The notes under the pieces were generated by a model, which saw nothing but the letters and a program-made list of their open reading frames with translations, was not told the origin of the DNA and did no database searches. From Psychrobacter sp. UBA3962 (GTDB lineage: Bacteria; Pseudomonadota; Gammaproteobacteria; Pseudomonadales; Moraxellaceae): a stretch of DNA of 64,000 nt. Location of the stretch: assembly GCF_002385225.1 (NCBI RefSeq), contig NZ_DGDC01000023.1:19760-83759 (forward strand), read 5' to 3'. The translations under genes were made by a program, and so were the position numbers. The number at the start of each line of letters is the position of its first letter. Position 1 is the stretch's first letter. This document shows, piece after piece, positions 1-8,939 of this stretch.

Positions 1-171
1 ATTAGGGTTTGAGCAATTGTAATACTCAGCGGCCACAGCAGGCTGCATTAGGCCCAAAAATATTACCAAGCCTAGACTTGTAGCTATAAGATTGGCTACA
101 AGCCTAGTGGGCCAGTGACATTTCTTATGATAAAGATGTCGCGACTGATATCGATAAGCAGGTAAGCCCAC
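1..171 (-). CDS. Partial exported protein, C-terminus beyond left edge
   Basis: The minus strand from about position 198 down to 1 is open with no stop. It begins just after the esterase stop codon. The reading shows a basic stretch, then a hydrophobic helix (NLIATSLGLVIFLGL) and a signal-peptidase-I-like site (QPAVAA followed by EYYNCSNPN), so it should be an exported protein. No ATG lies in frame before the signal; GTG at 171 or GTG at 198 are the candidates, so the start is uncertain. The mature domain is almost entirely outside the window. The short YYNCSNPN start recalls DUF4124-type periplasmic proteins, but this cannot be decided here. It probably follows the esterase in one transcript. 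Confidence 0.45.
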   Translation of the reverse strand, partial: MGLPAYRYQSRHLYHKKCHWPTRLVANLIATSLGLVIFLGLMQPAVAAEYYNCSNPN

Positions 172-176
172 AGCCT

Positions 177-845
177 TTACAGCACATTGGTTAGCCACTG
201 CCCAATGGCCTTAATCTGTGGTAGACAAACTTGGTGTGCCATAGGGTAAGTATTAAACTCCACTTGATAGCCTTGATTGGTTAGACTCTCATTAGCCATC
301 TGACCCAGTACCACGGGTACTACAGGATCTTGGGTGCCATGGTCAATCTTGATAGGCAAGTCTTTATTAATAGCCGTATAGGTTGATGGCTCATCAATCG
401 CTAAATAGGTAGATAAAGCCATTAAGCCTGCTAGACGCTGAGGGTAAGTTAGCGCCACTTGATAGGCTATCGCTCCGCCTTGTGAGAAACCAGCAATAAC
501 GATATTTTCTGGATTAACACCCCGCTCAATTTCACGTTGGATCAAATCCTTGATGGCCTCTGCAGACTTCTGGATTTGCTCCACATCGACCTTACGATTC
601 AAGCTCATTTCTAAAATATCGTACCAAGCCGGCATCACCATTCCTCCATTAATGGTGACTGGGATTTGCGGGGCATGTGGAAAAACAAAACGCACTGCCA
701 TCTCTGAGCCCAGCCCTAGCTCAGGCACTACCGGTTCAAAATCATGACCATTAGCCCCTAAGCCATGTAGCCAAATTACTGACTTATCAATGGTCTTGTT
801 TGAGGGATTATGCTCTACGATTACACAGTCTAAATATTGCGTCAT
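177..845 (-). CDS. Alpha/beta-hydrolase carboxylesterase (phospholipase/carboxylesterase family)
   Basis: Cytoplasmic serine hydrolase of 222 residues, the usual length of the bacterial carboxylesterase/acyl-protein-thioesterase-like family. The oxyanion region is VIWLHGLGANGHDF near residues 24-37. The nucleophile elbow is GFSQGG near residues 119-124. The acid is probably the Asp in DHGTQDPVVP, and the His is in MAHQVC near the C-terminus. The substrate is probably a short acyl ester; the physiological substrate cannot be read from sequence. A clear AAAGGAT lies just before the ATG at 845. The next gene leftward is a partial exported protein on the same strand. Family assignment is secure; specific function is not. 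Confidence 0.9.
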   Translation of the reverse strand: MTQYLDCVIVEHNPSNKTIDKSVIWLHGLGANGHDFEPVVPELGLGSEMAVRFVFPHAPQIPVTINGGMVMPAWYDILEMSLNRKVDVEQIQKSAEAIKDLIQREIERGVNPENIVIAGFSQGGAIAYQVALTYPQRLAGLMALSTYLAIDEPSTYTAINKDLPIKIDHGTQDPVVPVVLGQMANESLTNQGYQVEFNTYPMAHQVCLPQIKAIGQWLTNVL

Positions 846-988
846 AACGATCCTTTATTACTTGTTATCAATGTCTGTTCTTTAAAAAAGCCAAATGTCA
901 TAAAACTGTCAATTATTTAAGCTACTTTACAGGCTAAAGTTATCTCATAGTTGCCAATATTAACACACCTATTTATAAGGAAGCTTGA

Positions 989-2389
989 ATGTCATTTTAT
1001 AGGAATAAAGCTAATAATAATTTGGATACCCACTGTAATAACAACAACTATAATGCACCTGCTGTTAAAAACAAAATAATACTAGCTACGGGACTGTGTT
1101 TTGGCCTATCTAGCCTATTACTGTCAGGATGTAGTAATTTATTGGCCGAGTCTAATCAGAACCCTACAGCTTCAGGCAGTTCCCAATCAACAAACCCTAC
1201 CACTGCTAAACCAAAGTCATTAGTAGGCTATAGTTATGGTAGCCGTCCCCTATACTTAGTAGATGACATGGACAATAGCCCACTGAAAACACAGTTAAAA
1301 GCATGCGAAGGCCAAACTGCTATGAAGTCTGACTTCTCGATTTCTCATCGCGGTGCCCCTTTGCAATACCCTGAGCATACTTACGATAGTTACCTAGCAG
1401 CTGCACGTATGGGAGCCGGTATTTTAGAATGTGATGTGGCCTTTACCAAGGATAAGCAGTTGGTTTGTCGTCATGCGCAAAACGACTTACACACCACAAC
1501 CAATATTCTAGCCACGCCTTTGGCAAAAAAATGTAGCACCCCACCAAAATTTGACGCTAAAGGTCAATTAACCAATGCTGATAAAATCGAGTGTCGCACC
1601 TCGGATATCACTTTAAGTGAGTTTAAATCCCTACGCGGAAAAATGGACGCTGGCAATACCAAAGCCAAAACCCTTGAGCAATATATGAATGCAACTGCCC
1701 CTTGGCGCACTGACTTATATAGCCAAAATGGCAAACTGCTGAGCTTAGAGGAACACATTAAATTAACTGAGAGTCTAGGCCTGAAGCACACCCCTGAGCT
1801 GAAAACTCCGGCTGAAAAAATGCCTTTTGGTAACTATACTCAAGATCAATATCGCAAACAGCTTATCGACACCTATAAAAGAGCGGGCGTGCCAGCTGAC
1901 AAAGTCTTTGCTCAATCATTTGATATTGAAGACGTTAAGTATTGGCTAAAAAATAATCCCGACTTTGCAAAAAATGCGGTGTATTTAATAGATGATAGCA
2001 ATGAGACAGCGCAGGGTAAGACTTTTGATAAGAATGATCCAACCACCTGGAAGCATTCAATGCAACAGTTGAAAGCCATGGGTGTAAATATCATTGCTCC
2101 GGCCACATGGCTGTTGGTAACCAGTGATGGAAAAGGTCGTATGATGCCTTCTGAATATGCCAAAGAGGCAAACAAGGCAGGCCTTAAGATAATCACTTGG
2201 TCTATCGAGCGCTCAGGTCCTTTGGCAAATGGGGGTGGCTGGTACTACACGGGTCTAGAAGATGCTATAAATAATGATGGCGACTTAATGAGCTTTATTG
2301 ACGTATTAGCACAAGAGGTAGGCGTTATGGGTATTTTCTCTGATTGGCCTGCCACAGTTACTTATTATGCCAACTGTAAAGGGCTATAG
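989..2389 (+). CDS. Glycerophosphodiester phosphodiesterase family lipoprotein
   Basis: Predicted to hydrolyse glycerophosphodiesters to glycerol-3-phosphate and an alcohol, outside the inner membrane. The 466-residue protein has an Asn-rich N-terminus, a hydrophobic helix and a lipobox LLLSGC with the lipidated Cys at residue 48. The n-region before the helix is unusually long, about 28 residues. The GDPD TIM-barrel starts with SHRGAP (catalytic His), then PEHTYDSY, GAGILECDVAFTKD (metal-binding Glu/Asp) and VCRHAQNDLHTTTN (second His). Its length fits GlpQ-like periplasmic enzymes with inserts. GGAAGC precedes the ATG. An apparent terminator follows. The family call is firm; the lipid anchor is inferred from the lipobox. 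Confidence 0.88.
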   Translation: MSFYRNKANNNLDTHCNNNNYNAPAVKNKIILATGLCFGLSSLLLSGCSNLLAESNQNPTASGSSQSTNPTTAKPKSLVGYSYGSRPLYLVDDMDNSPLKTQLKACEGQTAMKSDFSISHRGAPLQYPEHTYDSYLAAARMGAGILECDVAFTKDKQLVCRHAQNDLHTTTNILATPLAKKCSTPPKFDAKGQLTNADKIECRTSDITLSEFKSLRGKMDAGNTKAKTLEQYMNATAPWRTDLYSQNGKLLSLEEHIKLTESLGLKHTPELKTPAEKMPFGNYTQDQYRKQLIDTYKRAGVPADKVFAQSFDIEDVKYWLKNNPDFAKNAVYLIDDSNETAQGKTFDKNDPTTWKHSMQQLKAMGVNIIAPATWLLVTSDGKGRMMPSEYAKEANKAGLKIITWSIERSGPLANGGGWYYTGLEDAINNDGDLMSFIDVLAQEVGVMGIFSDWPATVTYYANCKGL

Positions 2390-2442
2390 ACTGCTTAAAG
2401 CTCTTCACAGTCAAAACCCTATATTTTAAGTCATACAATCTC

Positions 2443-2486
2443 AGCTTTAGTCTAAAGTATTTTATATTTTAGGCTAAAGCTTTTTA
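2443..2486 (+). terminator. Intrinsic terminator after the GDPD gene
   Basis: A 14-bp near-perfect stem, AGCTTTAGTCTAAA pairing with TTTAGGCTAAAGCT, is closed over an 11-nt loop and followed by a short T tract. It lies 54 bases after the GDPD stop and before the TauE gene. Confidence 0.65.
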
Positions 2487-2532
2487 GGTTAAACTTAGCT
2501 AAAGTATGACATTAACAGAGGGCTAAATACTG

Positions 2533-3309
2533 ATGTTTGTTGATTCTATAACCCTGATTCAGTCTATTCCGGTTTGGCATCTTGCTAGCTTATTTATACT
2601 AGGTATCTTAGCCTTCGTTATCTCCACAATCTCCGGAGGTGGTGGGGCGCTGATTTTGATTCCTGCTACTTCGGCTTTAATCGGCGCGCCTGCTGCTCCC
2701 CCTGTCATCAATTTAGGTACTTTCATCTCTCGCCCCTCGCGGATGATCATGTTTTGGCATGACATAGATTGGGGTCTTATCAAATATTATGTTCCCAGTG
2801 CCGTGATTGGTACTTGGTTAGCTGGTCTTCTGTTTAGTAAGCTTAATGCGCAGTGGATACAGCTATTGGTCGGCGTATTTTTAGTTTCAACGATTTTTCA
2901 ATATAAATTTGGCAAAATCGACAAAACCTTTAACATGCCCAAATTAGGGTTTATACCGTTAGGGTTTGTTGTTGCATTCATCAGTACCTTGGTAGGTGGA
3001 TTGGGCCCAGTGCTCAATCCATTTTATATGAATTCTGGGCTAACAAAAGAGGACTTAATTGCTACCAAAACCGCCAACTCTTTCTTTGTCGGTATCGCAC
3101 AGATTGGCAGTTACGCTTTTTTTGGGGTATTAACCGCTAAGCTTTGGATTTATGGCTTAGTGTTAGGACTCGGTGCTGTCCTCGGCAATTACATAGGCAA
3201 GCAGTTTTTGACAGGCATGACTGTTAAACAATTTCGATTGTTGTTATTGATTCTTATGGTAGTTAGTGGCGCTTATATGATTTATGACAATATAAATGTA
3301 TTTTTCTAA
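2533..3309 (+). CDS. TauE/SafE-family sulfite/anion exporter permease
   Basis: Inner-membrane protein of 258 residues with about eight hydrophobic segments, typical of the TauE/SafE (TSUP) family. The N-terminal helix carries the Gly/Ser-rich stretch STISGGGGALILIPA and the second half a related VAFISTLVGGLGPVLNP, the two-fold repeat of this family. Members export sulfite, sulfoacetate or other small anions; the substrate here is unknown because no sulfonate genes are nearby. GAGGG lies about ten bases before the ATG. It is flanked by the GDPD lipoprotein and the CreB-like regulator, with no sign of shared function. Confidence 0.85.
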   Translation: MFVDSITLIQSIPVWHLASLFILGILAFVISTISGGGGALILIPATSALIGAPAAPPVINLGTFISRPSRMIMFWHDIDWGLIKYYVPSAVIGTWLAGLLFSKLNAQWIQLLVGVFLVSTIFQYKFGKIDKTFNMPKLGFIPLGFVVAFISTLVGGLGPVLNPFYMNSGLTKEDLIATKTANSFFVGIAQIGSYAFFGVLTAKLWIYGLVLGLGAVLGNYIGKQFLTGMTVKQFRLLLLILMVVSGAYMIYDNINVFF

Positions 3310-3509
3310 ATTCCATGTGACAAGCTAACGACCTGCTCTCCACATTCATTAATTTTCCATAGTCTGACCATCTTAAACACATCTCTTTTTACACTGGCTA
3401 TGCTAGGATTAGCAGTATATTTTGATAGCATAGTATCTATCTTAGTCTTATATATTTAAGTTATTTAATACCCTGTGTACCCTCATTGTTCTATAAATTG
3501 GTATCCCTC

Positions 3510-4313
3510 ATGACTGCCTCGCAAAACGCATTAGCTTCCAACTCCCCTGCCCCGCATATTTTAATTGTTGAGGATGATCCGGCCATCGCCACCTCACTTA
3601 GAGTGACTTTCAAACGCGAAGGCTGGCAAGTGACTTGGCTAGATAATGCCAGTAGTGTTATTCCCACTTTAAAGAATTTTAATGATCAAAACCAATTGGT
3701 TTCAGGTATTGTACTCGATGTGGGTCTGCCCGATGGAGATGGCCTAAATCTATGTCAAGACATTCGTCATAGCGATAGTATTGGCTCTTTAAAACAGCTG
3801 CCTATCGTATTTTTGACTGCGCGAAGTGATGAAGTGGATAGAATTCTGGGCCTAGAGATGGGCGGTGATGACTACTGTCCCAAACCCTTTAGTCCTCGCG
3901 AATTAGTGGCTCGATTAAAAGCGATTTGGCGCCGAGAGCAATTAACCGCTTCTAATGTAGACAGCCAAACGCTAGATTCTAATGAGGGAACAGAGCCGCA
4001 ATTTTTCGAGCTTGAATCAGGGACTTGGCGTTATGAGCCTCTGACCTACACCTTATATTGGAACGATAACAAATTAGAGCTTAGTAATACTGAGCGTAAG
4101 CTACTTTTGGCCTTACTTGCCAATCCTGAACGCGTTTTTAGCCGAGAACAGCTGTTAAACTCGATCAGTGATTATCCTGATCATCGTTTGGCACGTACCA
4201 TTGACAGTCATGTCAAATCCATTCGTAAGCAGTTGGCTCAAGTGAGTGACCAGCAAGACTTAGAAATCATTCACACCCATCGCGGCTTAGGCTATGGACT
4301 TTGTGCTTCATGA
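3510..4313 (+). CDS. creB: CreB-like OmpR-family response regulator
   Basis: DNA-binding response regulator of two domains. The receiver domain (about residues 15-145) has the acidic pair in VEDDPA, the phosphoacceptor Asp in VLDVGLPDGDG, Thr in FLTAR and Lys in PKPFSPRE. The phrases LDVGLPD, EVDRILGLE and PKPFSPREL closely follow CreB. The winged-helix domain ends with HTHRGLGYGL. I chose ATG 3510 over an upstream TTG at 3486 because the TTG adds eight unconserved residues and has no ribosome site. The stop overlaps the sensor start as ATGA at 4310, which implies translational coupling. The CreB assignment rests on motif resemblance; the target genes are not in this window. Confidence 0.85.
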   Translation: MTASQNALASNSPAPHILIVEDDPAIATSLRVTFKREGWQVTWLDNASSVIPTLKNFNDQNQLVSGIVLDVGLPDGDGLNLCQDIRHSDSIGSLKQLPIVFLTARSDEVDRILGLEMGGDDYCPKPFSPRELVARLKAIWRREQLTASNVDSQTLDSNEGTEPQFFELESGTWRYEPLTYTLYWNDNKLELSNTERKLLLALLANPERVFSREQLLNSISDYPDHRLARTIDSHVKSIRKQLAQVSDQQDLEIIHTHRGLGYGLCAS

Positions 4314-6175
4314 CTGACCCAAAAGACAGCGACAAAAAACCGCCCGTAAATTCAAATAACTGGTACGCTAAGCTACACCCTATCGGTAGAGAGATTCCGC
4401 CTATCGTGCCGGATACCAAGCCCAAAAAAATCCTCAATCTAAGTCTATTTTTTAGAATTTGGATTGCGGTAGGTATTATCGTCATCATCTCAGGCATTGT
4501 GGTATTCAACCAGCTTTTTAATTATGTACGTCCCATTACTCAGCAAGTTATTGAAGACACCTTAGTTGATACCTCAAAGCTCTTGGCCGCCAGCCTGCAA
4601 TCTGCCGTTGAATCGGGAGAGATATATGACAAGCATTACCAAAGTATGTTGGATAAGGCTTTTCTAGCACCAGAGATTGTAGCGAGTAGTGAAACAGAGC
4701 CTAGAAACACAGCGCGCCAATCCAACCAACCCTCTAAACAACCATCTAATATGGAGCGCCCTAAAGAGAATGGTTGGCTGGACTCCTCTTTGTCTACTGA
4801 CTCGTGGTATCACGATAAAACTCATAGTAGCTTCCGGGTTTATATTACCGATAAGCATGGAGTGGTTATCTATGACTCGCTTCCCAAAGACAGCAATAGT
4901 ACCAAAGAGTTTGTTGAAAAAAATGCGGAAGGTGAAGATTATTCAAGCTGGAACGATGTCAATCTAACCTTACAAGGTAAATATGGCGCCAGAACCACAC
5001 GTACTGATCCTGAAGATTCTACTTCCTCCATCATGTACGTCGCCCAACCTATTTATAGCTCAGCAGATAATCAGGAAATTATTGGGGTGGTTAGTATTGG
5101 CAAACCCACCGCTACTGTTTTGCCTTACCTGAATGCCACCCGTCAGCGCATGCTAACTGCCTCACTAATCATTAGTATCCTCACTTTAATGATGGCAGGG
5201 CTTATTGCTTGGTGGCTACGTCAGAGTACTTTATTGGTGACAAGATATACCCAGTCATTGGCACAAGACACTAAAAAGCCTTATTTTTACTTAGGCAAAG
5301 AACTTAATGAGCTTAGTGACACTATTGAGAGCATGAAGCACCGTTTAGAAAACAGAGCTTATGTCACCGATTATGTGCACACCCTTACTCATGAATTAAA
5401 AAGCCCCTTAACCGCGATTAGAGCCAGTGGTGAATTGCTTGAAGAGACCGACTTAGACAGTGAAGATCGGCTGATGTTGAGTCAAACCATTACTGAGCAA
5501 AGCATCAAACTGCAGTCTTTAATCGATAGGCTATTATTACTGGCCAAAATTGAGCAGCCGACGTTTAAGCTTGCCATGCAGCCCATTAACCCAGATGCGT
5601 TAATGAAAACGTTAATCTCAGGCAGTGAAATGCAGCGTCAAAATCAACATGTTCAAATTGACTATCAGTGCCAAATTACCGACCCTGAAACTAAGTTTAT
5701 ACTGGCCGATGAGTTTTGGATCACCCAGGCGCTGCAAAACGTACTAGACAATGCTTTATACTTTGCCAAAAGCAAAGTTATCGTCTATTTAACCCTAAAG
5801 AGCTTTAATAAGATTGACTATATTCAGCTGTCTGTCATTAATAATGGCGACTTGATACCTGTATATGCTTTAGAAAAAGTGTTTGATCGTTATTTCAGTT
5901 TATCGCATCAATACCATCGACAGCCCAGTAATAGTATCAATGCAGGAGCCAATAACCCGCAACCTCAAACACAAGCAAAAAAAGGCACTGGCTTGGGGCT
6001 TACCCTAGTCAAGCAAGTTATTGAACGCCATGGGGGCATGGTCACTATTCACAATTTACAGTCCTTTCCAACTGAGTCCAGTGAAATAGCTTCTGATGAG
6101 ATAGAAAGCACTGGGGTTGAACTAACCCTTTATCTACCTGTGACTTCGATTGCTTCTTATTCGATTGCTTCTTAA
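4310..6175 (+). CDS. creC: CreC-like membrane sensor histidine kinase
   Basis: Partner kinase of the preceding regulator, 621 residues. A first membrane helix near residues 45-68 and a second near 285-305 bracket a roughly 220-residue periplasmic sensor region. After a HAMP-like linker comes the dimerization H-box VHTLTHELKSPLTAIR with the phospho-His, then the N-box (ALQNVLDNAL), and the G2 box KKGTGLGLTLVKQV. The gene starts at ATG 4310 inside the regulator's stop. An insertion rich in Ser, Asn and Gln (near SLSHQYHRQPSNSINAG) lies in the ATP-lid region. E. coli CreC senses carbon/fermentation state; the ligand here is unknown. No creD-like gene is adjacent. Confidence 0.86.
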   Translation: MTDPKDSDKKPPVNSNNWYAKLHPIGREIPPIVPDTKPKKILNLSLFFRIWIAVGIIVIISGIVVFNQLFNYVRPITQQVIEDTLVDTSKLLAASLQSAVESGEIYDKHYQSMLDKAFLAPEIVASSETEPRNTARQSNQPSKQPSNMERPKENGWLDSSLSTDSWYHDKTHSSFRVYITDKHGVVIYDSLPKDSNSTKEFVEKNAEGEDYSSWNDVNLTLQGKYGARTTRTDPEDSTSSIMYVAQPIYSSADNQEIIGVVSIGKPTATVLPYLNATRQRMLTASLIISILTLMMAGLIAWWLRQSTLLVTRYTQSLAQDTKKPYFYLGKELNELSDTIESMKHRLENRAYVTDYVHTLTHELKSPLTAIRASGELLEETDLDSEDRLMLSQTITEQSIKLQSLIDRLLLLAKIEQPTFKLAMQPINPDALMKTLISGSEMQRQNQHVQIDYQCQITDPETKFILADEFWITQALQNVLDNALYFAKSKVIVYLTLKSFNKIDYIQLSVINNGDLIPVYALEKVFDRYFSLSHQYHRQPSNSINAGANNPQPQTQAKKGTGLGLTLVKQVIERHGGMVTIHNLQSFPTESSEIASDEIESTGVELTLYLPVTSIASYSIAS

Positions 6176-6207
6176 CAGGTCAAAACCTTTACAACATAAA
6201 GTAGAAA

Positions 6208-6432
6208 TTACTGGGTCTTCTCCAGAATTTTACGAGTCAGGTTTTGCACCGGTTGACCAATGATTAATACAATAACGAAAGCAGCTGGCAAGGCTATCTT
6301 CCAAGCATTGAAAAAATTGCTAAAAAAAGCATCTGACCAGCCCAAATTTATAAAAGTAATAAACATTGTCATTATGCCAGATAGTAATGTTGCCATGATT
6401 GCTGTATTAACTAAGCGAAACTTAAAACCCAT
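6208..6432 (-). CDS. DUF2798 small membrane protein
   Basis: A 74-residue protein with two strongly hydrophobic helices, roughly residues 8-28 and 42-60, separated by a short loop containing GWSDAFFSNFFNAW, and a basic C-terminus. This two-helix layout with a WxxAxxxAxPxAF-like middle matches DUF2798 (function unknown). A good ribosome site, AGAGGT, lies seven bases before the ATG. It is convergent with the sensor kinase gene, 32 bases away, and is probably transcribed alone. Confidence 0.75.
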   Translation of the reverse strand: MGFKFRLVNTAIMATLLSGIMTMFITFINLGWSDAFFSNFFNAWKIALPAAFVIVLIIGQPVQNLTRKILEKTQ

Positions 6433-6754
6433 GTTTAACCTCTTATTCTAATTAACTAATGTTGGCTAAATAAGTTCTATTTTTGCCCTAAAAATAATAT
6501 TATACATAAATATATATTATTTTATAATTAATAATATAAACAACTAAGTTTTATTTTAAGCAGGTGAAGGAGTTTTTAACTCACTTTATCCCAATCACTT
6601 ATAGAGCTTAGTCTACGGCAACCTTAAAACATTGGTCATCTTAGCCATCCATTAGCCAACAAAAAAGCTGCCAGAATTATCTGACAGCTCTTTTTATTAA
6701 TCTAGTATTTAATATAACTGAGTATTAAATCTAGAAAATGAACTTATTAAATTA
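6433..6754. other. AT-rich intergenic region
   Basis: This stretch is upstream of the DUF2798 gene and downstream of tkt. Its middle (about 6490-6560) is very AT-rich and could hold the promoter of the leftward gene. The right end holds the tkt terminator. I see no ORF or RNA gene. Confidence 0.5.
6661..6696 (-). terminator. tkt terminator
   Basis: The hairpin AGCTGCCAG/CTGACAGCT has one wobble pair and a six-base loop. It is flanked by A-run and T-run on its two sides, so it can act in both directions. On the minus strand it ends tkt transcription, about 60 bases past the stop. Confidence 0.85.
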
Positions 6755-8752
6755 TTACACTAAGCTATTCACGGCTTCTACCACTGCTTCTTCAGTGATA
6801 CCAAACTCTTTAAACAGATCACCGGCTGGCGCAGATTCACCGTAAGTAGTCATGCCGATAACTTTACCGTCTAGACCCACAAACTTGAACCAGTAATCAA
6901 CGTGAGCCGCTTCTACCGCTACACGAGCACGGATATTTGATGGCAATACTGACTCACGGTAGTCACTGTCTTGAGCGGTGAATACTTCAGCACATGGCAT
7001 TGATACCACACGAACGCCCACGCCCTGCTCGCTTAATGTGTTATAAGCATTCATCGCTAAGCCCACTTCTGAACCAGTAGCAATGATAATCGCTTGTAGC
7101 TCAGATTTCTCTTTAGCCAATACATAACCGCCTTTAGCAATATTAGCCACTTGCTCGCTGTCACGCTGCTGGTGCGGTAAGTTTTGACGGCTAAAGATAA
7201 GAGCAGATGGATTGTTCTTAGCTTTTAAAGCTTCAGCCCAAGCTGTCGCTGATTCAGTAGTGTCACAAGGACGCCAAGTGTGCAGATTTGGGGTGGTACG
7301 TAAGCTGGTTAACTGCTCAACGGGCTGATGCGTAGGACCATCTTCACCCAGACCGATTGAGTCGTGAGTATAAACATGGATAACGCGCTGCTTCATCAAT
7401 GCACCCATACGTACTGCGTTACGAGCGTATTCCATAAACATCAAGAAAGTAGCCACGTAAGGGATAAAGCCGCCATGGATAGCGATACCATTGGCAATAG
7501 CTGTCATACCAAATTCACGGACACCATAATAGATGTAGTTACCATCAGCATCTTTCTCAATGCCTTTTGCGTCTTTAAAAAGCGTTAGGTTTGAGCCTGC
7601 TAAGTCTGCTGACCCACCCATTAGCTCTGGTAATAAAGGCTGGAAAGTATTGATAGCGTTGAAGCTGGCTTTACGGCTAGCTACGTCTTCACCTTGCTCT
7701 TGACACTGCTGGATGTATTCTTTAGCTTGTTGTTCAAAGTCAGTTGGTAGCTCGCCTTCTAGACGACGTAGCAGCTCTGCGGCAAGCTCTGGATAAGCTT
7801 TTTTATAAGCTTCAAAGTCAGCTTCCCAGTTTTTCTCTAGAGCTTCACCCTTGGCTTTGGCATCCCAAGCTTCATAGATTTCATCTGCCAATTTAAAGGG
7901 TGCATGCTTCCAAGCCAACTCATCACGAGTTAAAGCGATTTCATCATCGCCTAATGGCGCACCATGGCTTGACGCTTTACCCTGTTTGTTCGGGCTACCC
8001 ACGCCAATGATGGTCTTACAGATAATCAAACTTGGTTTGCTGGTTTCTGCAATGGCTTGTTCAGTGGCTTTAGTAATGGCATCGGCATCATGGCCATCTA
8101 CTTTAAGCACTTGCCAGCCATAGCTTTCAAAGCGTTTTTCAGTATCGTCAGTGAACCAACCTTCTACTTCACCATCGATAGAAATACCGTTGTCATCATA
8201 GAAGAAGACCAATTTACCTAGACCTAAAGTACCGGCTAAAGAAGCCACTTCATGGCTGATACCTTCCATCAAACAGCCATCACCTAAGAAAGCGTAAGTG
8301 TGGTGATCGATGATATTGTGGCCTTCACGGTTGAACTGAGCAGCTAAGGTTTTCTCAGCGATAGCGAAGCCCACTGCGTTTGCAATACCTTGACCTAAAG
8401 GACCTGTAGTGGTTTCAACCCCTGGAGTATAGCCAAGCTCTGGGTGACCAGGCGTTTTTGAATGTAGCTGACGGAAACTCTTTAAGTCATCAATGCTAAC
8501 ATCATAGCCTGTTAAATGAAGTAATGAATAAATTAGCATTGAGCCATGACCGTTAGATAACACAAAACGGTCGCGGTTGTGCCAATTTGGATTTGAAGGG
8601 TTATGCTTTAAAAATTTACGCCACAATACTTCAGCAATATCAGCCATACCCATTGGTGCGCCTGGGTGCCCTGAGTTGGCTTTTTGTACCGCATCAAAAG
8701 AAAGCACACGAATGGCGTTAGCTAGTTTGCGTTCAGATATAGGTGTTGACAT
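6755..8752 (-). CDS. tkt: Transketolase
   Basis: Thiamine-diphosphate enzyme of the pentose phosphate pathway that transfers two-carbon ketol units between sugar phosphates. The 665-residue length equals the E. coli enzyme. It shows SGHPGAPMGMADI near residue 27, the ThDP motif GDGCLMEG near residue 156, the phosphate-site SHGAPLG, and the pyrimidine-domain stretch THDSIGLGEDGPTHQP near residue 465. AGGA precedes the ATG at a normal distance. It has a strong terminator and lies alone, upstream of nothing obviously related. Identification is secure. Confidence 0.97.
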   Translation of the reverse strand: MSTPISERKLANAIRVLSFDAVQKANSGHPGAPMGMADIAEVLWRKFLKHNPSNPNWHNRDRFVLSNGHGSMLIYSLLHLTGYDVSIDDLKSFRQLHSKTPGHPELGYTPGVETTTGPLGQGIANAVGFAIAEKTLAAQFNREGHNIIDHHTYAFLGDGCLMEGISHEVASLAGTLGLGKLVFFYDDNGISIDGEVEGWFTDDTEKRFESYGWQVLKVDGHDADAITKATEQAIAETSKPSLIICKTIIGVGSPNKQGKASSHGAPLGDDEIALTRDELAWKHAPFKLADEIYEAWDAKAKGEALEKNWEADFEAYKKAYPELAAELLRRLEGELPTDFEQQAKEYIQQCQEQGEDVASRKASFNAINTFQPLLPELMGGSADLAGSNLTLFKDAKGIEKDADGNYIYYGVREFGMTAIANGIAIHGGFIPYVATFLMFMEYARNAVRMGALMKQRVIHVYTHDSIGLGEDGPTHQPVEQLTSLRTTPNLHTWRPCDTTESATAWAEALKAKNNPSALIFSRQNLPHQQRDSEQVANIAKGGYVLAKEKSELQAIIIATGSEVGLAMNAYNTLSEQGVGVRVVSMPCAEVFTAQDSDYRESVLPSNIRARVAVEAAHVDYWFKFVGLDGKVIGMTTYGESAPAGDLFKEFGITEEAVVEAVNSLV

Positions 8753-8939
8753 AAAAAATCCTAGGTTTTGGTAGTCAGTTAAAACTAAATGAGTTATTGC
8801 CAGGGTAACTAGATAAGCGGCAAGCGAGTCACTTACAGCTTATCCTCGATAAAACATTAAAAGATAAGATTAAAGGCTAGCTGAGATGCTCTTCAACCAG
8901 TTAATCCCTTCTAAAATCTTATGAAACGATGCGGATTAA

